Origin: JAGKXC01 sp964554385
GTDB taxonomy: Bacteria; Bacteroidota; Bacteroidia; NS11-12g; UBA955
Reading direction: 5' to 3'
NCBI GenBank assembly: GCA_964554385.1
Contig: CAZKOM010000002.1
Location: 1-64,000, forward strand
DNA: 64,000 nt
The notes beneath the pieces were generated by a model. It was not told where the DNA came from and did not search any database. It worked only from the letters and a program-made list of their open reading frames with translations. A program made the translations under genes and the position numbers. Shown in pieces: positions 27,897-36,444 of the stretch. Each line of letters opens with the position of its first letter. The first letter of the stretch is position 1.

Positions 27897-28052
27897 ATGG
27901 GTGTTACCAGATTAAAAAGAAAAGAAGCCAAAAACAGAGCTCGTTCAACCAAGCGTGTTGATGATATTAAGCGTTTGCGTTTTGTTCCTACCATTCCTTC
28001 ACCACACAAAGGTGAGTCTGGTATAATTTTGGAAGACCAAGAGAATAAATAA
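27897..28052 (+). CDS. Small basic conserved protein (51 aa), function unknown
   Basis: A 51-residue frame begins MGVTRLKRKEAKNRARS, has the second basic cluster KRVDDIKRLR, and ends in an acidic tail (LEEDQ-type, Glu-Asp-Gln-Glu). The opening MGVTRLKRK recurs, from memory, in short uncharacterised Bacteroidota proteins. The basic N-terminus suggests RNA or ribosome binding, but that is inference. Reality of the gene is supported by its own promoter box with a -33 element, a start codon 19 bases after the box, and a strong terminator 20 bases after the stop. Confidence 0.75.
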   Translation: MGVTRLKRKEAKNRARSTKRVDDIKRLRFVPTIPSPHKGESGIILEDQENK

Positions 28053-28072
28053 TTTTTTTATTATTATATGAT

Positions 28073-28106
28073 AAAGCGCATCGTTTTCACGGTGCGCTTT
28101 TTTTAT
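28073..28106 (+). terminator. Rho-independent terminator after the 51-residue gene
   Basis: An 11-bp stem (AAAGCGCATCG / CGGTGCGCTTT, one T-G pair) with a 6-base loop runs into a T-tract. The T-tract continues directly into the next promoter box at 28104. Confidence 0.85.
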
Positions 28107-28111
28107 TTTTG
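28104..28111 (+). promoter_or_regulatory. -7 promoter box TATTTTTG for the haloperoxidase-like gene, inside the terminator T-tract
   Basis: An exact TAnnTTTG match ends 8 bases before the ATG at 28120. It uses bases of the preceding terminator's T-run. Confidence 0.55.
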
Positions 28112-28119
28112 CTAAACCC

Positions 28120-29454
28120 ATGAAGAAAATCTACTTAAATGCAATTTGGTTTCTGATAATTATCAGCATTACCATAATTCAATCTTGTAATTCCCAAAAG
28201 GACACAAAGCACAGTTTATTGAATGAGAATATTCTGAGTGAATGTAATTTAGCCATTCAAACTTCTATCGTTCAAGATATGGTGCCTGCACCTGTTGGAT
28301 CACGTAGATACTTTTACGCTTCAGTAGCTGCTTACGAAGCCTTGCAGCCATTTTACGCGGATAGTCAGGTAGCTTTAGCTGGGCAATACAATGGATTATC
28401 TTCCTCACCAATGCCGGATACAACTAAATATTATTGTTTAGATTTAGTGGCTTTATCGGCCCATACTTTTGTTGCGGAGCGATTGGTTTATAACGCCGAT
28501 ACCATTCGTGTTTTCAGAAGTCACCAATTAGCGGAATATGAAAAATCTCTTTCTAAAGATATGTTTAACCGATCTGTGGCTTATGGTGATAGTGTTGGAT
28601 CCCATATAGTAAAATGGTCTAAATCCGATTCATTTGCGCAATATCGAGGTAAATTTTATTTATCGAAGAACACAAGAACAAAATGGCAACCTACTCCTCC
28701 TGATTTCACCGATGCTATTGAGCCTTATTGGGGAAGAATAAGACCAGCTGGTATTAAAAATGTAAAGGACTTCAAATATCAACAGCCAGAAGTTTACAGC
28801 AATAAAAAGGATTCACGCTTTTACCAAATAACCAAACAAGTGTATGATGAGGTAAATAAAAAAGACAGTCAAAATTTAGCAACTGCATGGTATTGGGATG
28901 ATAATCCAAATGCTTCATTCCATTATGGTCATGCAACAGTCAATGTATTAAAGATATCGCCTGCGGGGCATTGGTTAGCCTTGTTTTCAACGGTAGCAAA
29001 ACAAAAGAAATACAATTTAATCCAATCAGCTGAAGGGATGGTTAGGGTTGCAGGTACCATTTTTGATGCATTTATCACTTGTTGGCATATTAAATACGAA
29101 ACCGAGTACATTAGACCCATTGATGCCGTTCGACAATTAATCGATTCAACTTGGGAATCACCCATTCAAACACCAGCTTTCCCAGAATATCCATCGGGAC
29201 ATACCGTTGTTTCAAGTTCCGCGGCTACAATACTCACACACTTGTTTGGTGAAGTAGCATTTGTTGATGATTCAGAAGAACCTTTTGGCCTTGGTAAACG
29301 CTCGTTTAAGAACTTTAGAGAAGCCGCTAATCAAGCTTGTATATCTCGCCTTTATGGCGGTATTCACTTTATTGACGCGATTGAGAATGGCAAACCCATA
29401 GGCAACGCCATTGGCCAATACCACATTGATCATATCAATACAAAGAGAAAATAA
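28120..29454 (+). CDS. Vanadium-dependent haloperoxidase / PAP2-superfamily lipoprotein
   Basis: The 444-residue lipoprotein (signal ending IIQSC) has the full vanadate- or phosphate-binding triad of the PAP2/haloperoxidase superfamily. These are Lys325 with Arg332-Pro333 (K-x6-RP), PSGH with His361, and SRLYGGIH with Arg410 and His416. The helical N-terminal half (AVAAYEALQPFY type, here SVAAYEALQPFY) is typical of the haloperoxidase branch. The substrate could be a halide or a phosphate ester; sequence does not decide. It has its own promoter box and a strong terminator, so it is monocistronic. Confidence 0.88.
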   Translation: MKKIYLNAIWFLIIISITIIQSCNSQKDTKHSLLNENILSECNLAIQTSIVQDMVPAPVGSRRYFYASVAAYEALQPFYADSQVALAGQYNGLSSSPMPDTTKYYCLDLVALSAHTFVAERLVYNADTIRVFRSHQLAEYEKSLSKDMFNRSVAYGDSVGSHIVKWSKSDSFAQYRGKFYLSKNTRTKWQPTPPDFTDAIEPYWGRIRPAGIKNVKDFKYQQPEVYSNKKDSRFYQITKQVYDEVNKKDSQNLATAWYWDDNPNASFHYGHATVNVLKISPAGHWLALFSTVAKQKKYNLIQSAEGMVRVAGTIFDAFITCWHIKYETEYIRPIDAVRQLIDSTWESPIQTPAFPEYPSGHTVVSSSAATILTHLFGEVAFVDDSEEPFGLGKRSFKNFREAANQACISRLYGGIHFIDAIENGKPIGNAIGQYHIDHINTKRK

Positions 29455-29475
29455 TATACTTTGTTATCCAACAAT

Positions 29476-29518
29476 AAGAAAGGCCTTTAACCAATTAGTT
29501 AAAGGCCTTTCTTGTTTT
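29476..29518 (+). terminator. Rho-independent terminator after the haloperoxidase-like gene
   Basis: A perfect 16-bp inverted repeat (AAGAAAGGCCTTTAAC and its complement) around a 6-base loop is followed by GTTTTAT. It is the longest perfect hairpin I found in the window. Confidence 0.88.
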
Positions 29519-29623
29519 ATCGACACGAAAATAAGCCTACAAAACAATTAATACCTGGAGTGTTGATTTAGTTTTAGTAACTACTTGATAGTTAGATTTT
29601 TATGAGTTTATTTATCAATATAA

Positions 29624-32227
29624 TTAACCCAATTGACTAAGTCTTGATTTTAATGATTCAATTTTAACCAAAGCATCTTGTTGTTTCTGTCTTTCTTTTT
29701 CAACTATATCCGGTTTTGCGTTTGAAACAAATCTTTCATTGGATAATTTTGCTTCAACAGATTTAAGAAATCCTTCTAAATAGCCTATTTCATCATTAAT
29801 CTCTTTAATTTCCGATTCAACATCAATTTCAACGTTCAATTTTACTTTAATCGCTGATTTACCAACCAAAATTCCTAAACCATCAAAATCGTTATTATTG
29901 ATAAATAACACATTGGCTAATTTCTCTGCCATTTCTTTAAATTCAATAAATAATTCTGACTTTTCAACCCAAATTTCTAGTGTTTCTTTGGGTGACAAAC
30001 CTTTTGAATTTCTTAGATTTCGAATTTCTGAAACAAGTATGAGTGGCTCGTCATGGTAATCTTTGTTTTTTGAATTATTGTTCTTTGCAGATGGATAATC
30101 CGCTATTATTACATCACCACCATTCATTGCATGATATAATTCTTCGGTAATAAATGGCATAAATGGATGCAACAATTTCATTAAATCTGAGAAATACGAT
30201 TTAACCTGTTCTGCTGCTGACTTACTCATTGGCTGACCATATACCGGCTTAACAGCTTCTAAATAAACTGAACAAAAATCATCCCATACCAATTTATATA
30301 TATTCATTAAAGCATCACTCAATCGGAATTCTTCAAATTGACTTTGATTCTCATTTAATACTTCATTAAATCGCTTTTTAAACCACACAGTTGCTTGATT
30401 TTGTGCTAAAGTTGGCTGAATTTCAGCAATTTCCCATGTTGTAGTTAACCGATATGCATTCCAAATTTTATTGCAGAAATTTCTACCTTGTTCGATTTGA
30501 GACTCATCAAATAAAATATCATTTCCAGCAGGTGCACAAAGTAATAAACCCAATCGAACAGAATCAGCGCCGTATTTTTCAATTAAATCCAAGGGATCTG
30601 GGCTATTTCCCAAACTTTTACTCATTTTACGACGTTGCTTATCTCTGATAAGTCCGGTAAAATATACATTTTTGAACGGCAACTTACCTTCAAACTCATA
30701 ACCAGCCATTATCATTCTGGCAACCCAAAAGAACAAAATATCGGGACCTGTAACTAAATCATTCGTAGGATAATAATAATTCAATTCCTGCTTATTTGCA
30801 TTAGGACCAATCCCATCAAAAACTGAAATTGGCCAAAGCCATGAACTAAACCAAGTATCTAATACATCAGGATCTTGGTTAATTTCAGCTGCAGTTATTT
30901 CAATTCCCTTCTCTTTAAACTTAGCAATAGCTAATTCCACATTGGATGCAACAACAAATTCACCGGATGTTGTATACCAAGCTGGAATTCTATGTCCCCA
31001 CCACAATTGGCGAGAAATATTCCAATCTTTAATATTCTCTAACCAGTGACGATAAGTATTTTTCAATTTTGCAGGGTGAAACTTTATTTCATCGGACAAA
31101 ACAGATGAAAGCACTTCGGGATTCTTGTCCATGAATTTTTTCATATCCATAAACCACTGAGTACTAATTCTAGGTTCTACCACGGCATCGGTTCGTTCAC
31201 TATGACCCACATTGTGAACATAAGGTTCTGACCGAGACAATAGACCAGCTTCATTCAATGCTTTTATCCATAATTTCCGAGCAACAGCCCTATCCTTTCC
31301 CACAAATAATTCGCCTGCTTCCGATATTGTTCCATCAGCATTTAAAGTATCAATTACAGGTAGATTAAATTTCAAACCGATGTTATAATCATTGATATCG
31401 TGAGCTGGCGTTACTTTTAATACCCCAGTACCAAACTCTATATCGATATATTCATCAGAAATTATTGTTACCTCACGATTAATTAACGGCACAATTACCT
31501 TTTTGCCAATTAAATGATTGTATCTATCATCTTTTGGATTGACGCATACAGCAACATCACCGGCAATTGTTTCAGGTCTTGCAGTTGCTACCAACAATTC
31601 GCCTGAAAAATCGGCTCCTTTGTAAATAACATAATGCAGCTGATCATTTACTTCTTTGAAAATTACTTCTTCATCACTCAAAGTTGTTTGCCCTGTAGGA
31701 TCCCAATTCACCATGCGCGTTCCCCTATAGATCAAACCTTTTTCATACAAATCCACGAATACATCAACAACTGCATTATACAGTGAGTCTTCCATGGTAA
31801 ATCGAGTTCTATTCCAATCACAACTCGCTCCTAATTTCTTTAATTGCTCTAGGATTATTCCTCCATACTTATCCTTCCAAGCCCATGCGTGAGTAAGAAA
31901 TTCCTCTCTAGTTATATCGGATTTCTTTATTCCTTGTGATTCCAGCAATTTAACTACTTTCGCTTCAGTAGCTATACTAGCATGATCTGTACCAGGAACC
32001 CAGCAGGCATTAAAACCACTCATTCGTGCTTTTCGAATAAGAACATCTTGAATAGTATTATTTAGCATATGACCCATATGCAAAACACCCGTTACATTGG
32101 GTGGCGGAATTACAATGGTATAGGGAGTTTTCTCGTTGGGTTTAGAAGAGAAATAATCGTTTTCCAACCAGTATTTATACCATTTATCTTCGATTTCTTG
32201 GGGAGAATATTTTGTGGAAAGTTCCAT
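29624..32227 (-). CDS. valS: Valyl-tRNA synthetase
   Basis: Class I synthetase charging tRNA-Val. In 867 residues the HIGH motif appears as HMGH (from His50, after PPPNVTGVL) and the KMSKS motif as KMSKSLGN. The editing domain (ATARPETIAGDVAV) and WNISRQLWWGHRIPAW are clear. A C-terminal coiled coil (LEGFLKSVEAKLSNERFV) closes the protein, as in ValS. A promoter box ends 5 bases before the ATG, predicting a leaderless mRNA. Confidence 0.97.
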   Translation of the reverse strand: MELSTKYSPQEIEDKWYKYWLENDYFSSKPNEKTPYTIVIPPPNVTGVLHMGHMLNNTIQDVLIRKARMSGFNACWVPGTDHASIATEAKVVKLLESQGIKKSDITREEFLTHAWAWKDKYGGIILEQLKKLGASCDWNRTRFTMEDSLYNAVVDVFVDLYEKGLIYRGTRMVNWDPTGQTTLSDEEVIFKEVNDQLHYVIYKGADFSGELLVATARPETIAGDVAVCVNPKDDRYNHLIGKKVIVPLINREVTIISDEYIDIEFGTGVLKVTPAHDINDYNIGLKFNLPVIDTLNADGTISEAGELFVGKDRAVARKLWIKALNEAGLLSRSEPYVHNVGHSERTDAVVEPRISTQWFMDMKKFMDKNPEVLSSVLSDEIKFHPAKLKNTYRHWLENIKDWNISRQLWWGHRIPAWYTTSGEFVVASNVELAIAKFKEKGIEITAAEINQDPDVLDTWFSSWLWPISVFDGIGPNANKQELNYYYPTNDLVTGPDILFFWVARMIMAGYEFEGKLPFKNVYFTGLIRDKQRRKMSKSLGNSPDPLDLIEKYGADSVRLGLLLCAPAGNDILFDESQIEQGRNFCNKIWNAYRLTTTWEIAEIQPTLAQNQATVWFKKRFNEVLNENQSQFEEFRLSDALMNIYKLVWDDFCSVYLEAVKPVYGQPMSKSAAEQVKSYFSDLMKLLHPFMPFITEELYHAMNGGDVIIADYPSAKNNNSKNKDYHDEPLILVSEIRNLRNSKGLSPKETLEIWVEKSELFIEFKEMAEKLANVLFINNNDFDGLGILVGKSAIKVKLNVEIDVESEIKEINDEIGYLEGFLKSVEAKLSNERFVSNAKPDIVEKERQKQQDALVKIESLKSRLSQLG

Positions 32228-32232
32228 TATTG

Positions 32233-32240
32233 CAAATTTA
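32233..32240 (-). promoter_or_regulatory. -7 promoter box TAAATTTG for valS
   Basis: An exact TAnnTTTG match ends 5 bases before the valS ATG. Confidence 0.6.
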
Positions 32241-32381
32241 ATTCAATGCGTTCTGTATAATTCAATTTTTACTCTCTAATTATTAAGAAAACGTTGATAT
32301 AGCCTACAGTATAATTTAAATAATTCCTGTTCCCATGAAATTGAAGGTATGCTAATTAAATTTATTGACACACCAAACAAT

Positions 32382-32410
32382 AAAAAAGGCCGTCAAAATT
32401 GACGGCCTTT
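32382..32410 (-). terminator. Rho-independent terminator of the act operon
   Basis: Reading on the minus strand, AAAGGCCGTC pairs with GACGGCCTTT around a short AT loop and runs into TTTTTT. It stands about 20 bases after the actF stop. Confidence 0.88.
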
Positions 32411-32429
32411 GATATATTAAAAATTAATT

Positions 32430-33839
32430 TTAAACACCTGTATCGTGGTAAACTGATTCCTCCAAATAAGGGTGGTTTACTGCGATTAATCCACGTTTAG
32501 TTAGTGCAGTGAATACCCAGAATAAGAAAAGGCCTAGGAAGAACAAGAATGTACCTATCTCTAAGAAACCAACTTGCATTCCAGGTCCAAACACTCCAGG
32601 AAACACCATGAACCATACGTCATGATAATGACCTAGTACTAAAATTGATCCTATTACCGTCATTACAACTGGATTTCTTTTAGCGCTACGCATTAACAAT
32701 CCCAAAAATGGAACAACAAAACATAATGCAAAGTTTATGATAAAGTTGTTGTGGTATTCTTCCCAACGAATTTGATAGTAGTACATTTCTTCTGGTATTT
32801 GTGCATACCAAATCAATAAATACTGAGACAACCAAATGTAAGCCCAGAATACGGTAAAGGCGAACATGAATTTACCTAAATCATGCATGTGTTCGGCATT
32901 AACAATTCCTAGATAACCTTCTTTTTTCAAATACAATATGATAATTGCCATAATTGTAATTGCCGATACCCAGTGAGTAATAAAATTATAAATACCAAAA
33001 ATTGTAGAGTACCAGTGTGAATCTACACTCATTACTAATAACCAAACTATAATGGAAATAGTAAATCCAAAAATTACGGCAAAGGTTGCACTATAGCGTA
33101 TGCTTTTCTTAAAGAAAGATACATCGCCTTTAGCTGCTGAATCTTCTTGAATAGATAATGAACGAAGTTTTCTGCTAAGTAAATACCAGATAGTTACTAG
33201 TATAGCAGGGAAAGCAAATAACATTGTAGAATTTAAAAATCCTGATTTACCATCTAGTATTTTGTCAAATCCAGCATCTTCAGGTTTTAAATGCAAATGC
33301 TCGTAATGTGCCCAATGGTAAATATTATTTTTATCTAAAAACAATACAACCAAAATAACAATAAGTGGAACTGGAATAAATGTCATTACAGCTTCTGGCA
33401 CTCTCTTAATTGCAGCACTCCATCCGGCGTTTGCTACATATTGAATAGCATACCAAAACAAAGCAGCTAGCGATATCATCAAAAAGAAATATCCTGCTAC
33501 TAAGAGATTAGCAAAAATACGAGTGGTTGCAGGTTTATTCAAACTGTGATATTCCGCACGAGGACCAAATTGCTCGTTCGGTACATTACCATGCTCAGCG
33601 TGTTCATCATGCGAAGCTGCCGCGTGTTCGTCATGTCCTTTAGAATGGGAATCATGCGCGGTGGATGTGGTTTCTGTTTTGTGTTCAGTGGATGTTGTAT
33701 TTGAATCGTTGTTCAAATTAGCTATTCCAATTCCAGCCAAAACAAGACCTAAAACCATTAAAATGATAGTAAATCGTTTGGTTTTGGGTGAAAAAGTATA
33801 TTGTTCTTGTTTAATTTCAATATGATGTCCGTGTCCCAT
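32430..33839 (-). CDS. actF: Alternative complex III subunit ActF (NrfD-like membrane protein)
   Basis: ActF is one of the two quinol-side membrane subunits of alternative complex III, which oxidises menaquinol and reduces cytochrome c or a bound oxidase. The 469 residues have about ten transmembrane segments, including blocks WAYIWLSQYLLIWYAQIPEE and YHDVWFMVFPGVFGP typical of ActF. Between helix 1 and helix 2 is a His/Glu/Asp-rich loop (about residues 53-90) whose role is unknown. It is the last gene of the operon, 11 bases after actE, and is followed by a terminator. Confidence 0.93.
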   Translation of the reverse strand: MGHGHHIEIKQEQYTFSPKTKRFTIILMVLGLVLAGIGIANLNNDSNTTSTEHKTETTSTAHDSHSKGHDEHAAASHDEHAEHGNVPNEQFGPRAEYHSLNKPATTRIFANLLVAGYFFLMISLAALFWYAIQYVANAGWSAAIKRVPEAVMTFIPVPLIVILVVLFLDKNNIYHWAHYEHLHLKPEDAGFDKILDGKSGFLNSTMLFAFPAILVTIWYLLSRKLRSLSIQEDSAAKGDVSFFKKSIRYSATFAVIFGFTISIIVWLLVMSVDSHWYSTIFGIYNFITHWVSAITIMAIIILYLKKEGYLGIVNAEHMHDLGKFMFAFTVFWAYIWLSQYLLIWYAQIPEEMYYYQIRWEEYHNNFIINFALCFVVPFLGLLMRSAKRNPVVMTVIGSILVLGHYHDVWFMVFPGVFGPGMQVGFLEIGTFLFFLGLFLFWVFTALTKRGLIAVNHPYLEESVYHDTGV

Positions 33840-33850
33840 GATTATTTCAA

Positions 33851-34474
33851 TTATTTAGTAGTTGAAGTTGAATCTTGAGCAACGGTAGCAACTGCACCAT
33901 TTTGAGATCCCAAGAATTTTACATATTTAACAAGTTTCCAACGATCTGCTGGGGTTAATACTGATGCGTGACTTCCCATGTTGTTCTTACCATAAGTTAA
34001 GGTATGATAAATTTTACCATCGGCAAGATTCATAATAGCAGCGTCACCATATCCTTTCCATGCAGGCTTCAATGTAGATACACGCTTGAATACAGGACCA
34101 TCATTATTACCATTTGCGCCATGACATGGAGAACAATAAATTCCGTACATGTAAGCTGCACGACCATCTTCCAAACTCACACCTTCAGGCATTTTCAATA
34201 ACTCACCTGCTTTTTCGTATCCTTCTCCATTGTTTTCAAATGGATACTTGTAATCTAATTTACCTATAGCTACTGTACCGGCAACTGGCTCTCTCATGTT
34301 CATTCCATAAGGATTTACAACATTTGAATCGCCTTGATTGTAAGCCTCATAGCCTTTGGAATAGTACATGTCTGGGGCATATTCCCAACCAGGATTGTTG
34401 CCACGACTTACACAACTGCTAATTAAAGCGGCTGCGGTAATGGCACCAATAACGAATGAATATTTTTTGTTCAT
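33851..34474 (-). CDS. actE: Alternative complex III subunit ActE (monohaem cytochrome c lipoprotein)
   Basis: The 207-residue protein starts MNKKYSFVIGAITAAALISSC, a lipoprotein signal. It carries one haem-c site CSPCH in the segment MYGIYCSPCHGANGNNDG, with a distal Met in the NNMGSHASVL region as likely axial ligand. The longer frame from 34507 overlaps actD and spoils the signal peptide, so I use the ATG at 34474, 13 bases after the actD stop. It is the electron-exit cytochrome of the complex. Confidence 0.93.
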   Translation of the reverse strand: MNKKYSFVIGAITAAALISSCVSRGNNPGWEYAPDMYYSKGYEAYNQGDSNVVNPYGMNMREPVAGTVAIGKLDYKYPFENNGEGYEKAGELLKMPEGVSLEDGRAAYMYGIYCSPCHGANGNNDGPVFKRVSTLKPAWKGYGDAAIMNLADGKIYHTLTYGKNNMGSHASVLTPADRWKLVKYVKFLGSQNGAVATVAQDSTSTTK

Positions 34475-34487
34475 TGGTAGATTACAA

Positions 34488-35054
34488 TTAAATGGTGGTT
34501 TGTACACCGTTGTGAAACTCTCTCAATTCTACAGGATTATGCTTTTTCATAGTCTCTAAAATTGAGTTTTGATCTGAATTAGATGTTAATTCTATCGCTA
34601 CAATTGAGCGATCATCAGTTTGACGATCATCCAATAGTTCATTTTTGATTCCATGAACTAATCTATTACGCCAGAAAAAGAAGAATGCCATACCAAAAGC
34701 TGTGCAAAGTACTGTACCTTCAAACATTACTGGAGCCCAACTAGGAGTAAAACGAACTGGCTTGTTACCGATGTTCATAGGCCAATCATGTACATACATG
34801 TACCAAATCATTGTAGTTACCAAAGTAAAACCAGTCAACGCGCAGAAAAACGCAATTCTAGCTAATTTACTTCGTCTAACTCCAATAACTCTATCCAATC
34901 CGTGTACCGGGTAAGGAGTATATACATCATGAATTTTCACACCGTTGTGAACCAATTCAGAAGCAGCAGCCATTAAACTATCTTCATCTTCCCATACTCC
35001 AACCAACATTTTATTGCGATTGCGTAGGCTTAAATTTTTATCCAAAATTCCCAT
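34488..35054 (-). CDS. actD: Alternative complex III subunit ActD (DUF3341)
   Basis: The 188-residue membrane protein begins with a soluble alpha/beta part (LVGVWEDEDSLMAAASELVHNGVKIHDVYTPYPVHGLD) that is the DUF3341/ActD signature. Two transmembrane helices follow (IAFFCALTGFTLVTTMIWYMY; FEGTVLCTAFGMAFFFFW). It is required for assembly or structure of the complex and carries no cofactor. It lies between actC and actE with short gaps. Confidence 0.93.
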   Translation of the reverse strand: MGILDKNLSLRNRNKMLVGVWEDEDSLMAAASELVHNGVKIHDVYTPYPVHGLDRVIGVRRSKLARIAFFCALTGFTLVTTMIWYMYVHDWPMNIGNKPVRFTPSWAPVMFEGTVLCTAFGMAFFFFWRNRLVHGIKNELLDDRQTDDRSIVAIELTSNSDQNSILETMKKHNPVELREFHNGVQTTI

Positions 35055-35073
35055 TATGGTGATTCCTTATATA

Positions 35074-36423
35074 TTATTCGCGATTGCGAAGAATTGATTT
35101 AACTTCAGCCATGTTTATCACTGGCAAATATTTAGCAAACAAGAAGAAGCAAGTAAAGAAGATACCGAATGTACCTAAGAACAAGCCTATTTCTGTTAAT
35201 GAACCTGCATACATTACCCAACTTGAAGGTAAATAATCTCTATGCAATGAAGTTACAATAATTACTAAACGATCAAACCACATACCTACATTTACAACGA
35301 TACTCATTATAAATATAAACCATGGAGTAGTTCTTGCCCATCGGAACCAAAATACCTGAGGGGCTATCAAGTTACAACTCATCATACTCCAATACGCCCA
35401 CCAATAGGGACCAAAAGCACGATTAATAAATGCATATTGCTCATACTCAACTCCAGAATACCAGGCAATAAAGAATTCAGTTAAATACGCAATACCAACA
35501 ATTGAACCCGTTACCATGATAATTTTAGTCATAGCATCCAAGTGTCCAATGGTAATGTAATTCTCGTAATTCATTACTTTTCTTGCAACAACTAACAATG
35601 TTGCTACCATTCCAAAGCCTGAGAAAATAGCACCGGCAACGAAATATGGGGGGAAGATGGTTGTATGCCATCCAGGAATTACTGATGTCGCGAAGTCTGT
35701 TGATACAATAGTATGTACTGATAATACTAGGGGTGTACTTAAACCAGCCAAAATTAATGATACTAATTCATAGCGAGCCCAAGTTCTAGTGCTACCCGTC
35801 CAGCCCATGGAGAAAAATCCATAAATCGCTTTTTCCGTCTTTCCTTTTACTTTATCACGAATTGTGGCGATATCAGGAATTAATCCAATGTACCAAAATA
35901 ACAATGAAACAGAGAAATAAGTCGATATCGCGAAAACGTCCCATAACAATGGTGAGTTAAAATTCACCCACAATGAACCAAATCCGTTTGGCAAAGGCAA
36001 TGCCCAGTAACCAACCCAAACTCGACCCATGTGAAATACAGGGAACATAGCCGCACAAACAACCGCAAAGATGGTCATTGCTTCTGCCGAACGGTTGATA
36101 CTCATTCTCCATTTTTGTCTAAATAACAACAATACTGCAGAAATAAGAGTACCTGCGTGACCAATACCACCCCAGAATACGAAGTTAGTAATATCCCAAC
36201 CCCACATTACGGATTTATTGATGTTCCAAACACCAATACCAGTCCATAACGTGTAAAATAAACTGGCTACAAAAATCCCAAGGAAAACAATGGATAAAGA
36301 AAATCCAATTTTCCAAGAGGTAGATGGTTTGTTTAAAATAGGGCGCGCAATATCGCGGGTTACATCTGCAGCGGTTTTATCGCCTGTAACCAATCTGTCC
36401 CTAATTATTGAATCGTGTATCAT
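35074..36423 (-). CDS. actC: Alternative complex III subunit ActC (NrfD-like quinol-oxidising membrane protein)
   Basis: The 449-residue polysulfide-reductase (NrfD) family protein has about ten helices. Recognisable blocks are WGWDITNFVFWGGIGHAGTLISA (with the quinol-site His/Asp region), FPVFHMGRVWVGYWALPLPN and the C-terminal WFDRLVIIVTSLHRDYLPSSW. It should provide the main menaquinol site next to the ActB iron-sulfur chain. The gene is 21 bases after actB. Confidence 0.95.
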   Translation of the reverse strand: MIHDSIIRDRLVTGDKTAADVTRDIARPILNKPSTSWKIGFSLSIVFLGIFVASLFYTLWTGIGVWNINKSVMWGWDITNFVFWGGIGHAGTLISAVLLLFRQKWRMSINRSAEAMTIFAVVCAAMFPVFHMGRVWVGYWALPLPNGFGSLWVNFNSPLLWDVFAISTYFSVSLLFWYIGLIPDIATIRDKVKGKTEKAIYGFFSMGWTGSTRTWARYELVSLILAGLSTPLVLSVHTIVSTDFATSVIPGWHTTIFPPYFVAGAIFSGFGMVATLLVVARKVMNYENYITIGHLDAMTKIIMVTGSIVGIAYLTEFFIAWYSGVEYEQYAFINRAFGPYWWAYWSMMSCNLIAPQVFWFRWARTTPWFIFIMSIVVNVGMWFDRLVIIVTSLHRDYLPSSWVMYAGSLTEIGLFLGTFGIFFTCFFLFAKYLPVINMAEVKSILRNRE

Positions 36424-36444
36424 TCTGATGTAGATTGCTTGAGG

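Noticed and set aside
33570..33690. His-rich segment of ActF as a separate metal-binding protein
   Set aside because: It is an in-frame loop between two helices of ActF. I recall similar loops from other Bacteroidota ActF proteins.
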